Shown: positions 1-7,695 of the stretch, piece after piece
Numbering within the stretch: the first letter of the stretch is position 1
Layout: every line of letters begins with the position of its first letter
From: an uncultured Oscillospiraceae bacterium
GTDB lineage: Bacteria > Bacillota > Clostridia > Oscillospirales > Oscillospiraceae
NCBI GenBank assembly: GCA_900763685.1
Contig: CAAFLF010000027.1
Coordinates: 1 to 60,494, forward strand
Direction of reading: 5' to 3'
Length of the DNA: 60,494 bases
Made by a program: the position numbers and the translations under genes
The notes under the pieces: generated by a model
What the model was told of the DNA's origin: nothing
The model's input: the letters and a program-made list of their open reading frames with translations, nothing else
Database searches by the model: none

Positions 1-311
1 ATGCGGAACATCCGCTCGAACAGGTCGGTGAAAAACTCCGTGCCATGATGCCGTAGTTTTTTAGATTGTCAATAGAAAACGATCTCTTCCCCACTCTTCC
101 CCCGGGCGGCAGGGGTATCTGCGATCTTCCGGGACGGAAACGGCCGCCGACACCTGTCCGGACCGTCGAAGAGTGCGGCCGTTTATCTCGACCGTAAACG
201 ACGGCCGACGCATAAAAAGCGCCTGGTGGAAAACCCCGCCTGGCACCGCAAAAATTTTCGGAACATTGCACGTTTCTGTGCAACAAATGGCAAGTAAAAA
301 GGTATCTGTCA
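1..311. other. Left contig end, no supportable gene
   Basis: I see no convincing gene here. The minus strand between 61 and 312 is open for 83 codons, but its composition is unremarkable and I recognise no family. Bases 1-55 on the minus strand can be read as a short Phe/Arg-rich peptide that would run off the contig, so a truncated gene is possible. The stretch belongs to the mobile-element remnant that ends at 1156. Confidence 0.4.
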
Positions 312-324
312 AAAGGGTACTCGC

Positions 325-555
325 TCACTGCACGATTCGAGAGTAGGTCCGGGCTGTCAGCGGATAGACCAGCCCATAGATCCCGGTGAAAGCCAGGAAG
401 CCCCCCGTCTCGCGAAGATTGAACAGGATGATGAGATGCAACATCAGTTGGAAGTCAAAGGCCACATCGATGGCCGACATCAGCAACAGGGCGAAAAACA
501 CCACCAGGATCTGCAAGCCAATGGACGTCTTCACCATCCGCCGCTTCTGGTTCAC
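325..555 (-). CDS. Small hypothetical membrane protein of the mobile element
   Basis: A 76-residue product starting at GTG 555. Residues about 11-30 and 34-50 are strongly hydrophobic, suggesting two membrane segments after a short basic N-terminus (Met-Asn-Gln-Lys-Arg-Arg). I do not recognise the family. It lies just downstream of the truncated RepA_N gene on the same strand and is probably element cargo. The next in-frame Met, at residue 7, is an alternative start. Whether it is expressed cannot be told from the sequence. Confidence 0.4.
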   Translation of the reverse strand: MNQKRRMVKTSIGLQILVVFFALLLMSAIDVAFDFQLMLHLIILFNLRETGGFLAFTGIYGLVYPLTARTYSRIVQ

Positions 556-611
556 TTCCTACATGATAGTACCACTCCCGGCCCTCGTAGTGCAGAACAT
601 CCCAGCTTTCT

Positions 612-851
612 TCATAGGCATAGAGTAGACATGACCTCCTCTGCCGTAAAAATGATAAAGACCCGATCCTGCTCATCGATCCAGCCGTTCCGATAGGACA
701 GCTCCATGCGATCAAGCAGCAGTCCGTACAGCAGTTTCGCGTCAGTCGAGACCTCTGCAAAGCGGTCATCGGCCAACAGCAATTTAGGGATACGGAAGAA
801 TGCGTATTGCTCCCCGGTGTGGCCGTAGTAATAGGGCAAGTTCAATGGCAA
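612..851 (-). pseudogene. RepA_N-type replication initiator, N-terminal remnant
   Basis: The 79-residue product matches the start of the RepA_N / replisome-organiser family: a YYxGxxxEQYAFFRIPK-like opening, then a winged-helix region of the form STDAKLLYGLLLDRM and an EEVM segment. Full RepA_N proteins are about 250-400 residues, so the gene is cut off soon after the first DNA-binding helices. I place the start at TTG 851, because AGGAGGT ends 7 bases upstream; GTG 860 overlaps that Shine-Dalgarno sequence. It may once have supported replication of the element or a plasmid ancestor. The truncation looks like a deletion junction near 610-630. Confidence 0.7.
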
Positions 852-882
852 GGGCTTCACCTCCTGTGTCCGTCTATAAAAA

Positions 883-916
883 CAAGAGGAAGTCAGCTTC
901 CGCTTCCTTCCTCTTG
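883..916 (-). terminator. Rho-independent terminator, minus strand
   Basis: Ten-base arms (883-892 and 907-916) form a perfect stem, and on the minus strand the stem is followed by a run of five T after TTG. It lies just upstream of the RepA_N remnant and would insulate it from transcription entering from the chromosome side. Confidence 0.6.
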
Positions 917-985
917 AACGATGTCAAATTATCGGGTATGATAGTTCCAAAGAGTCCTTGTGTTGGGGGATGACAGCTCAAAATC

Positions 986-1004
986 TGTCTAATATTTGTC
1001 TAAT
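986..1004. repeat. Direct repeat TGTCTAAT x2, possible integrase arm sites
   Basis: The octamer TGTCTAAT occurs at 986-993 and again at 997-1004, an 11-base period (about one helical turn), roughly 150 bp inside the tRNA-derived core. Tyrosine integrases of ICEs often use short direct repeats in this position as arm-type sites. That assignment is inference only. Confidence 0.35.
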
Positions 1005-1156
1005 AGCAGGTTCGATTTGAGGGCAAAACGAGCCAACATTGGACGATATTCTCAGATACTCCGTAACAGGCAGTTCAATAAAAAAGCCTGTATTTATGCG
1101 GGTTTGCTGGCATTTTGAAGCACGGCGTACCACAAGGCACGATCCGAACGACGTGG

Positions 1157-1201
1157 CTCCTAAGCGGAAGGCCGCTGGTTCGAATCCAGTTCGGGGTGCC
1201 A
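1157..1201 (+). other. Attachment site: 3' end of tRNA-Arg(CCU), truncated copy
   Basis: The 45 bases hold the anticodon loop CTCCTAA (anticodon CCT), the 3' anticodon strand GCGGA, the variable region, a complete T arm with GGTTCGAATCC, and the acceptor 3' strand plus encoded CCA. The preceding bases (acgtgg) cannot pair with GCGGA, and no D arm or 5' acceptor strand is present. This is therefore not a functional tRNA but the duplicated core left when an element inserts into the 3' half of tRNA-Arg(CCU). Identity starting at the anticodon loop is typical of tyrosine-recombinase crossover sites. Confidence 0.82.
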
Positions 1202-1203
1202 AA

Positions 1204-1237
1204 AAGGAGCCATCACCGCGAGCGGTGATGGCTCCTT
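1204..1237 (-). terminator. Terminator of the 1253-2575 regulator gene
   Basis: A 16-base-pair perfect stem (1204-1219 with 1222-1237) is followed on the minus strand by five T that overlap the CCA end of the tRNA fragment. It lies 15 bases beyond the stop codon of the minus-strand regulator. On the plus strand there is no T run. Confidence 0.85.
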
Positions 1238-1252
1238 CCCTATCCCCTCCGC

Positions 1253-2575
1253 TCACAGCGACTCCTCCCAGTGGAAGCGGAAGATCCGGCTGGGCCGGCC
1301 GTGGCCCTCGGTGATGACCATGCCCACCACGGAGCAGCAGCCCACCGCCAGGAGCTTCTGCAGAATACGGTCCATGGTCCGCACGTTGAAGCCGCAGAGG
1401 TCCGCCAGCTGCTTGGAGGTGAACTCCTCCCTCGCGCTGCGCTTGGTGCTCTTCCAGATGGTATAAATGGTGTTGCTGCTGAGCTTCGTCCACCGGGCCA
1501 GGGCCGCCAGCCCCTGGTCGATCTCCTCCTTGCTGTCCTTCCGCCCGGGACGCATGGGCCGCAGCACGGACCCATCCTCCAGGATCACGTAGGCGCAGTT
1601 CCCCTTGGCCTTTTTGGACAGCTCCATGGCGGCGTAGGCGTTGGATTTGGACTCGCTGGCCGTCCGCCCGCAGCCGATGCCCGCCGCCACGTTCTCCGCC
1701 CGGCAGCCGTCCAGCATATCCAGAAGATAGAAGTTTTTGAACTGCCCGGTCTCCAGGGCGATGGCCCTCCGGGTGGTGAAGATCAGGAAGCCGTCGCTGC
1801 CCTCCTCCACCACCGTGCCGTCGATGCGGTAGCTGTAGGTATAGACGCTCTCCAGCACCTTGATCCGGTTGGTGATATAGCCGTAGTCGTCCTTCCCCAG
1901 CAGGGAGTAGTTCCCGGAATACGTCAGCTTCACCATGATGACCACGATCCAGTTTTCCAGGTTCTGCTTGGCCTCGTACCGCAGCTGCAGCTTCCGGGCC
2001 GTGTCCACGATGAGGGCGCTCGCGGGCAGCGTCACGGCGCAGGGGATCTTCCGCTGCCGCAGCTCCCCCGCGATCTCCGTGAGGCCGGTGATGCAGCAGG
2101 CGGCGCCCTTGCGCAGGTAGTTGGTGGTGTGGAACTCGATGAGGTACGGCAGATACCCCGGGTCCAGCAGGTGCTGCTCCGCCAGGAAAAACCGGGCGTT
2201 CTTGGGGGGGATGCCGATCTCCTCATAGGCCGAGAGGATCAGCTCCCGGTCCAGGGTATCATAGCTGATGTTGCTGAGCCCGCACTGGTATTTGGTCTGC
2301 ACCTCCAGCATGGTCCGGTGCAGGGAGCTGACGTGCCGGGGGATGTACTCCCAGGGGACCAGCGGCACCCGGTTCTTCTCGCAGAGCCGGTAGGACGCCT
2401 TGCCCGGGAAGAGGATGGCGTCCGCCTCCTCCTGGATCTCGTCGATGAGGTCCAGCGCCTCGGTATAGACCTGGTAGGAGACCTGATAGACCTCCAGCTC
2501 CGGGAAGGCCCGCTTCACGATCGCGGTGTTCCGCTCGGCGGTGTTGTCCGCCGGGCCCAATACGCAGAGTTTCAT
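1253..2575 (-). CDS. One-component regulator: receptor, cyclase-like and winged-helix domains
   Basis: A 440-residue protein starting at ATG 2575 after AAGGGAGAGA; a longer in-frame start at 2605 lacks a good site. Residues about 1-190 resemble the receptor domain of PrpR-type regulators. Residues about 200-340 look like a degenerate nucleotide-cyclase/GGDEF palm fold, with an AAGIGCGRTASES-like strand and an AYVILEDGSV end but no canonical GGDEF motif. The last 90 residues form a winged helix (an LADLCGFNVRTMDRIL-type recognition region). It is divergent from the DUF5058-M20 operon, so it probably senses that operon's substrate and controls it. Domain names are from motif resemblance, not a search, and the ligand is unknown. 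Confidence 0.65.
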   Translation of the reverse strand: MKLCVLGPADNTAERNTAIVKRAFPELEVYQVSYQVYTEALDLIDEIQEEADAILFPGKASYRLCEKNRVPLVPWEYIPRHVSSLHRTMLEVQTKYQCGLSNISYDTLDRELILSAYEEIGIPPKNARFFLAEQHLLDPGYLPYLIEFHTTNYLRKGAACCITGLTEIAGELRQRKIPCAVTLPASALIVDTARKLQLRYEAKQNLENWIVVIMVKLTYSGNYSLLGKDDYGYITNRIKVLESVYTYSYRIDGTVVEEGSDGFLIFTTRRAIALETGQFKNFYLLDMLDGCRAENVAAGIGCGRTASESKSNAYAAMELSKKAKGNCAYVILEDGSVLRPMRPGRKDSKEEIDQGLAALARWTKLSSNTIYTIWKSTKRSAREEFTSKQLADLCGFNVRTMDRILQKLLAVGCCSVVGMVITEGHGRPSRIFRFHWEESL

Positions 2576-2767
2576 GGCTCTCTCCCTTCCGCCCCGCCGG
2601 GGCAAGCGCGCAATTCAAGACCAGCCTCTAGAAAAATCCAGAAATCTCGTCTTAATCCCGCTTTGATATTCTTTTCACAAAAATAGTCCGCCCGCAAAAT
2701 ACGGTATAGTGCACAAAATCTCCGTTTATTTTCGTGAAAACATCCGTTTTTATTTTAAGTCAAATTA

Positions 2768-2803
2768 AAGTCCTATTATGGACTTCTTTCGTCATCATAT
2801 AAT
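2768..2803 (+). promoter_or_regulatory. Putative promoter and operator of the DUF5058 operon
   Basis: A consensus -10 TATAAT lies at 2798-2803, with a weak -35 (TTATGG, 2776-2781). A dyad AAGTCC-N6-GGACTT (2768-2773 and 2780-2785) covers the -35 region and is a natural operator candidate for the divergent regulator. The 263 bp between the two genes are otherwise AT-rich and contain no ORF. Confidence 0.5.
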
Positions 2804-2868
2804 AAAACTAGACAGAGCGCAAGGCCTTACGCTAGGAAAAATTGATTTCTCACAGGAGGTGACGATCC

Positions 2869-3573
2869 ACGGATTATCAGGAATTTCAGCAGTTCATCAA
2901 TGGGACCGATATCTGGCTGGTCTCTTCCGTCATGGTTTTGATGTCCCTGATCCAGGCGGGACTCTTCCTTCGGACCTCCTGGCGGGAAGCCGGACGGCTG
3001 GGCATCAGCCAGAAGAAACGGCGGGCATGTCTCCGCAGCGCCACGCTGACGGCGCTGGGTCCCTCGCTCTCCCCCATCATCATTATGATCTCCATGATCG
3101 CCATCGCTGGCGGTCCCACCACCTGGATGGTCCTCAACAACGTGGGCGCCGCCCGGACGGAGCTGGCCGTGATCTCCATCGCCGCCAACTACGCCGGCGC
3201 GGAGATGTCCTTCTTGGGAGTGAAGGCATTCACCTACGCCCTTTGGGCCATCGCCCTCAACGGCTTCGGCTGGCTCTTCGTGGTCTTCACCCTGAACCAC
3301 CGGATGGACCGGGTGGTGGGCTCTTTGAACCGGCGCTATGATCCCAAGTGGATCTCCGCCATGCTGGCGGGCGCCAACCTGGGCCTCTTCGCCTACCTGC
3401 TCACCGGGCAGCTGGTGGGGAAGTCCTCCATCAACTACCTCGCGGCTCTGATCTCCGGCGCGACCATGCTCTTCCTCACCAAGGTCTGCCGGAAGGTCGC
3501 CTTCCTGCAGGAGATCTCCCTGGGCGTCTCCATGCTGGCGGGCATGTTCCTGGCGCAGCTTTTCGCTCGATAA
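2869..3573 (+). CDS. DUF5058 family membrane protein, ACG start
   Basis: Paralogue of the next gene: both share the opening (D/S)xxxFQQxIN and long blocks such as GGPTTWM and GAARTELAV. Several hydrophobic stretches indicate a polytopic inner-membrane protein of 235 residues. The reading frame has no ATG, GTG or TTG between its upstream stop (2860-2862) and Met 2932, which lies inside the conserved domain. A perfect AGGAGGT (2854-2860) is followed 8 bases later by ACG at 2869, exactly where the paralogue has ATG. The start is thus either a rare ACG or an ATG-to-ACG mutation or error. The role is unknown; with its partners it may form a transport module for a substrate of the M20 enzyme. Confidence 0.75.
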   Translation, partial: TDYQEFQQFINGTDIWLVSSVMVLMSLIQAGLFLRTSWREAGRLGISQKKRRACLRSATLTALGPSLSPIIIMISMIAIAGGPTTWMVLNNVGAARTELAVISIAANYAGAEMSFLGVKAFTYALWAIALNGFGWLFVVFTLNHRMDRVVGSLNRRYDPKWISAMLAGANLGLFAYLLTGQLVGKSSINYLAALISGATMLFLTKVCRKVAFLQEISLGVSMLAGMFLAQLFAR

Positions 3574-3592
3574 TATTTTAGGAGGGAATCTT

Positions 3593-4303
3593 ATGGAATC
3601 TCAAGCTTTTCAGCAAATGATCAACAGCCCCGGCCTTTGGATCACCTCTGGCGTCATGGTCATCGCATCGGTCCTGCAGGCCTTCATCTTCTTCCGCACC
3701 TCCCTGAAGGAGGCCAAGGAGCTGGGCATCGAGCGGCAGAAATACCGCGCCGGCATCCGCTCCGCCGTCATCACCTCCATCGGCCCGTCCTTCTCCCCCG
3801 TCATCGTGCTGATGTCCATGGTGGCGGTTCTGGGCGGGCCCACCACCTGGATGCGCCTGTGCGATGTAGGCGCTGCCCGGACGGAGCTGGCCGTGGTCTC
3901 CCTGGCCGCCGGTCTCGCCGGCACGGAGGTTGGCTCCGCCAGCTTCGGCTCCACCGCCTTCTCCTACTCCCTCTGGGCCATGGCCCTCAATAACCTGGGC
4001 TGGCTGGTCATCGTCCTGCTGCTGACCCACCGGATGAACGGCATCGTCGTCAAGATGAACACCAAGTTCGACCCCAAGTGGGTGAAACTGCTGATGGGCG
4101 GCGCTACCCTGGGCCTCTTCGCCTACCTTCTCACCAACCAGCTGGTGGGCAAGGCCAGCATCAAGTGGGTGGCCGCCGTGCTCTCCGGCGCCATCATGCT
4201 GATCCTCACCACCGTTTTCAAGAAGCATCAGAGAATCCAGGAGCTGGCCCTCGGCATCGCCATGCTGGGCGGTATGTTCCTGACGCAGGCCATCATGGGC
4301 TGA
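3593..4303 (+). CDS. DUF5058 family membrane protein, second copy
   Basis: A 236-residue polytopic membrane protein starting at ATG 3593 after TAGGAGGGA, 19 bp downstream of its paralogue. It keeps the family blocks around residues 75-100 (GPSFSPV, GGPTTWM, GAARTELAV) and a C-terminal region with GxTLGLFAYLLTNQLVGKASI, nearly identical in both copies. Two unequal copies suggest a heterodimeric membrane complex. The molecular function of DUF5058 is not established. Adjacency to an M20 peptidase and a third membrane protein points to uptake or export of a peptide- or amide-like compound, which is inference. Confidence 0.85.
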   Translation: MESQAFQQMINSPGLWITSGVMVIASVLQAFIFFRTSLKEAKELGIERQKYRAGIRSAVITSIGPSFSPVIVLMSMVAVLGGPTTWMRLCDVGAARTELAVVSLAAGLAGTEVGSASFGSTAFSYSLWAMALNNLGWLVIVLLLTHRMNGIVVKMNTKFDPKWVKLLMGGATLGLFAYLLTNQLVGKASIKWVAAVLSGAIMLILTTVFKKHQRIQELALGIAMLGGMFLTQAIMG

Positions 4304-4316
4304 GGGAGGTACCAAT

Positions 4317-4979
4317 ATGTACGATAAGAAACTTGTCAAGATCGGTCGTTTGACCATGCTCTTCGCCATCATCGCCAACTTCCTGCCCGCCGTTTACGTG
4401 GGCGTCCGCTACGGTGAGATGCCTGACATCGCCACTATCGGCAAGCTCTGGCTCCTGGTGGCCTCCGCCTACGGCATCTCCTGGATCGTGCAGCCCATCG
4501 CCTACTTCGCCACCCTGGGCACCGCCGGTTCCTACATCGGCTGGCTGGCCGGCAGTGTGGGCGACATCCGCCTCCCCGCCGCCTCCATGGCCCAGAAGGT
4601 CGTGGGCGTGGAGCCCGGCACCCACGAGGGCGACGTCATCGGCACCATCGGCACCGCCTGCTCCGTCTTCGTCTCCGCCGGCATGATCACCCTCTTCATC
4701 GCCATCGGTTCCTACGTGGTCCCCAACCTGCCCCAGTTCGTGACGGACTCCTTCAACAACATCCTGCCCGCCCTCTTCGGCGCCATCTATGTGGACATCG
4801 CCCGCAAGGACATCCGCGCCGGCGTCTGCGGCTTTATCGCCGGTGCCGCCATCCTCTTCCTGGGCGGCAAGCTGGGCATCAACAACGGCATCCTCACCGT
4901 GCTCATCGTGCTCTCCGGCATCCTCATCAACCGCGTCTTCTTCGTCATGGACAAGAAGAAGGCCGCCCAGAACGCCTGA
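4317..4979 (+). CDS. Hypothetical membrane protein of the DUF5058-M20 operon
   Basis: A 220-residue protein with about six hydrophobic segments and a short Lys-rich tail (MDKKKAA), starting at ATG 4317 after GAGGGAGG. I do not recognise the family. It is 14 bp downstream of the second DUF5058 gene and 36 bp upstream of the M20 gene, so all four are almost certainly co-transcribed. Co-occurrence suggests it is the third integral subunit of the same membrane complex. There is no ATP-binding subunit or solute-binding protein in the operon, so an ABC system is unlikely. Confidence 0.7.
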   Translation: MYDKKLVKIGRLTMLFAIIANFLPAVYVGVRYGEMPDIATIGKLWLLVASAYGISWIVQPIAYFATLGTAGSYIGWLAGSVGDIRLPAASMAQKVVGVEPGTHEGDVIGTIGTACSVFVSAGMITLFIAIGSYVVPNLPQFVTDSFNNILPALFGAIYVDIARKDIRAGVCGFIAGAAILFLGGKLGINNGILTVLIVLSGILINRVFFVMDKKKAAQNA

Positions 4980-5015
4980 TCCCACCCAACACTTCACTTC
5001 TAAGGAGGTCTCATT

Positions 5016-6170
5016 ATGGAAAAGCTCTACTCCCTCATCGACAGCTACTATGACAGCATGGTCGCCACCCTGGAAAAGATGGTCAACATCGACAGCGGCG
5101 CTGACTGCCCCGAGGGCATCAAGGCCGTGGCCGAGATCGTGGGCAACGCCCTGAAGGCCCTGAACTTCGACGTGGAATACCTGGATTACCCCGGCATCGC
5201 CACCCATGTCCTGGCCAAGCGGAAGGGCAGCGCCCCGGACGCCAAGGATGTCATGATCATCGGCCACATGGACACCGTCTTCCCCAAGGGCACCGCCGCC
5301 GCCCGTCCCTTCCGTGCGGAGAACGGCATCGCCTACGGCCCCGGCGTGCTGGATATGAAGAGCGGCGTCACCATCGCCCTCTACGCCCTGAAGGCCCTGG
5401 ACTCCCTGGACCTCATGAAGAACAACGTCACCGTCATGTTCGTGGGCGATGAGGAGGCCGGCCATCCCTATACCGACGCCGCCGACAAGCTGAAGGAAGT
5501 CGCCAAGGGCAAGGACGCCGTCTTCAACATGGAGACCGGCTCCGACAAGGGCACCGTGGTCCTGGGCCGCACCGGCATCTACTATCCCGAGATCACCGTG
5601 GAGGGCATCGCCGCCCACTCCGGCAAGGACCCCGAGAAGGGTGCCAGCGCCGTCAAGGAACTGGTCTACAAGCTGGTTGACCTCTATAACTTCAGCGACA
5701 CCGACGATGACATCTCCTTCAACGCCGGCATCATCAGCGGCGGCGTGGCCGCCAACGGCATCGCCGCTCACGCGGAGATGCGGGGCGACTTCCGCTACAA
5801 GAGCGTCAAGAGCGGCCCCAAGATCCTCCAGGCCCTGGATGAGATCTGCAACGGCAAGACCTATGTCCCCCGCACCCACACCAAGCTGGTCTGCGATCCC
5901 AAGCGGGGCTTCATCCCCATGGAGAAGACCGAGGGCAACATGGCTCTCTATGAGATCGTGAAGGCCCAGGGCGCCAAGATCGGCGTGGATATCCAGGGCA
6001 TCACCGTGGGCGCCGGCTCCGACTCCTGCTACACCTCCGTGGTGGGCGCTCCCACCGTCTGCGCCATGGGCGCCCGGGGCGAGCTGAACCACAGCGCCCA
6101 GGAGTACATGCATCTGGACAGCCTCACCGAGCGGGCCAAGATCCTGGCGCTCTCCATCCTGGCTGTCTAA
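5016..6170 (+). CDS. M20 family metallopeptidase (carboxypeptidase/deacylase type)
   Basis: A 384-residue protein with the full di-zinc site: GHMDT (His84, Asp86), a bridging Asp113 in VLDMKSG, catalytic Glu146 and ligand Glu147 in GDEEAGH, Glu173, and a C-terminal NHSAQE His. Length and layout (catalytic domain, lid at about 185-300, catalytic domain) match glutamate-carboxypeptidase/PepT-like M20 enzymes, which hydrolyse peptide or N-acyl-amino-acid bonds in the cytoplasm. No signal peptide is present. The ribosome binding site is AAGGAGGT. It is the last gene of the DUF5058 operon and is followed by a terminator, so it probably processes what the membrane proteins import. Confidence 0.9.
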   Translation: MEKLYSLIDSYYDSMVATLEKMVNIDSGADCPEGIKAVAEIVGNALKALNFDVEYLDYPGIATHVLAKRKGSAPDAKDVMIIGHMDTVFPKGTAAARPFRAENGIAYGPGVLDMKSGVTIALYALKALDSLDLMKNNVTVMFVGDEEAGHPYTDAADKLKEVAKGKDAVFNMETGSDKGTVVLGRTGIYYPEITVEGIAAHSGKDPEKGASAVKELVYKLVDLYNFSDTDDDISFNAGIISGGVAANGIAAHAEMRGDFRYKSVKSGPKILQALDEICNGKTYVPRTHTKLVCDPKRGFIPMEKTEGNMALYEIVKAQGAKIGVDIQGITVGAGSDSCYTSVVGAPTVCAMGARGELNHSAQEYMHLDSLTERAKILALSILAV

Positions 6171-6230
6171 GATAGATCTCCCATCCCTCCCGTTTTTCCA
6201 TCCCTCCACTTCCTGACCGTTTACCCCTTG

Positions 6231-6266
6231 GAAACGCCCCCGGCGCGCTCGCGCCGGGGGCGTTTC
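6231..6266 (+). terminator. Terminator after the M20 gene
   Basis: A 16-base-pair perfect GC-rich stem (6231-6246 with 6251-6266, loop GCTC) lies 61 bases after the M20 stop. The following plus-strand tract is only moderately T-rich. It separates the DUF5058 operon from the sigma-54 locus. Confidence 0.75.
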
Positions 6267-6387
6267 CTGTCTCCCGAGGCTTCGTCATAACGCCCAAACT
6301 CATCGCCCCATTTCCGTCATGATCGCCAAAAACTTGTCAACCCCCCCGTTTTCCCCCTCTTCCCCGCCCGATTTTTCGCCAGCGACG

Positions 6388-6419
6388 ATTCAAAATCGAA
6401 AAATTATTCGATTTTGAAT
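6388..6419. promoter_or_regulatory. Palindromic enhancer site (UAS) for the sigma-54 activator
   Basis: Perfect 13-base arms (6388-6400 and 6407-6419) beginning ATTCAAAATCGA, separated by six bases. The site is AT-rich inside GC-rich DNA and centred about 100 bp upstream of the -24/-12 promoter, the usual distance for binding of a sigma-54 enhancer-binding protein. The likely ligand is the activator encoded at 10516-11856, because its gene closes the same locus. A shorter ATTC-N6-GAAT dyad follows near 6450. Confidence 0.75.
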
Positions 6420-6503
6420 AACCAAACCTTGTGCTTTTCTTGTCAATCTATTCATTTCCGAATAAATCGCCAGAAAAATATCAATTTCCGCCTCCCCCGG
6501 GCT

Positions 6504-6519
6504 TGGCACGCCGTTTGCT
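6504..6519 (+). promoter_or_regulatory. Sigma-54 (-24/-12) promoter
   Basis: TGGCAC at 6504-6509, five bases, then TTGCT at 6515-6519. GG and GC have the obligatory spacing, and every consensus position of TGGCACG-N4-TTGCW is matched. It lies 41 bases upstream of the first CaiB/BaiF start codon. A rpoN gene is not in the window. Confidence 0.85.
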
Positions 6520-6559
6520 TATAGAAAGGCACAACGAGAAAAAAGGAGTGATTGGATCC

Positions 6560-7695
6560 ATGCCGCTGCGCGATATCCGCATTCTGGATCTGACGCGAGG
6601 TCTCTCCGGCAGCCTTGCCACCAAGTACCTCGCGAACTACGGCGCCGAGGTCATCAAGATCGAGCCCCCGAGGGGGACCCCACCCGCCGCTACGCCCCCA
6701 TCCGGAACGGCGAGAGCCTCTACTTCCGCTACCTCTCCGCCGGGAAGAAGAGCGTCCTGCTGGACTACGCCCAGCCGGAGGGCGCCGCCCTGCCGCGAAC
6801 CCTCCTCCGGAAGGCCGACGTGGTCTGCGCCGACTTCCGCCCCTCCGAGGCCAAGGCCCTGGGCCTGGACTACGCAAGCCTGAAGGCGGAGAAGCCGGAC
6901 CTGATCCTGGCCTCCGTCACCCCCTACGGCCTTACCGGCCCCCTGGCGGAGGCTCCCGCCTCCTCCCTGACGGTCCAGGCCCGGTCCGTGGCCATGGATA
7001 TGACCGGCATGCCCGGCGGCTACCCCGTCCAGTCCGGCCCCAGCATCCCGGAGCACTACGCCGCCGGATACCTGGCCACCGCCGTGACGCTGGCCCTCAT
7101 CGACCGGGAGAAGCGGGGCATCGGCCAGCTGGTGGACATCTCCCTGCAGGACGCCATGTACTCCTGCATCGAGGCCGCCCCGGTGGCCTACAGCACCATC
7201 GGCGAGGTCCAGTCCCGCAAGGGCAACGATGACCCCTCCTGCGCCCCCTACGACACCTTCCGGACGGCGGACGGCTACCTGGCCGTGGGCTGCGCCGCCC
7301 AGGACCACTGGGAGCGCTTCTGCGACGCCCTGGGCTTCGACGACCTGAAGAATGATCCCCTCTGCGCCACCAATGACGACCGGGTGGCCAACTGCGCCTC
7401 CTACCTCCGGCCCGCCCTGGCGGAGCGGCTCCTCCGCCGGGAGAAGTTCGACGCCGAGAAGCGCTGCCGCGACGCCAAGATCCCCTGCTGCGCCGTGCTG
7501 GACGTGCGGGAGATCGTGGACGCCGAGAACACCCGGGTCTGCGGCTTCCTCCAGCAGCAGGGGGACTTCCGCTTCCCCTCCATGCCGGTGATCCTGGCGG
7601 AGACGCCCCCCACCTACAGCGAACGGGTCCCCGCCCTGGGGGCCGACAACGACGCCATCCTTTCGGAAGGAGGAAACGACAATGGGAATGCTTGA
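6560..7695 (+). pseudogene. CaiB/BaiF CoA-transferase, first subunit, frameshifted
   Basis: Starts at ATG 6560 with an AAAGGAG site. The first 35 codons encode the typical type III CoA-transferase opening (RILDLTRGLSG, YGAEVIKIEPP). The frame then shifts: the coding frame resumes one position earlier after the C5 run at 6665-6669, as if one C were missing. The corrected product is about 378 residues, normal for the family. The catalytic Asp of the family (GD in the second protein) is replaced by Glu in PSIPEHYAAG. In heteromeric enzymes such as BbsEF one subunit also lacks the catalytic Asp, so this is probably the non-catalytic partner. The frameshift may be real or a sequencing error. It overlaps the next gene by 14 bases. 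Confidence 0.8.

Larger units (their letters stand above)
1..1156. mobile_element. Terminal part of an integrated element (ICE-like)
   Basis: Seen: a truncated RepA_N replication-initiator gene, a small membrane protein and non-coding DNA, ending exactly where a 45-base copy of a tRNA 3' end begins (1157-1201). Known: many integrative conjugative elements and plasmid-derived elements of clostridia carry RepA_N genes and insert at tRNA 3' ends through a tyrosine recombinase, leaving a full tRNA at one end and a partial copy at the other. Inferred: the rest of the element, its integrase and the intact tRNA-Arg lie to the left of this contig. Base composition here is visibly lower in GC than in the flanking chromosome. 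Confidence 0.65.

Noticed and set aside
1125..1201. A complete tRNA gene
   Set aside because: The 3' half is perfect, but the bases before the anticodon loop cannot pair with the 3' anticodon strand, and no D arm or 5' acceptor strand exists. It is an attachment-site duplicate.
978..1493. A 171-codon minus-strand ORF across the tRNA fragment
   Set aside because: Its middle is the antisense translation of a tRNA (the familiar GTGFEPAAFRLG-like artefact), and its upstream half is a shadow of the regulator gene.
4293..6209. A 638-codon minus-strand ORF
   Set aside because: Antisense shadow of the M20 and membrane-protein genes, Gly/Val/Asp/His repetitive, with no start signals.
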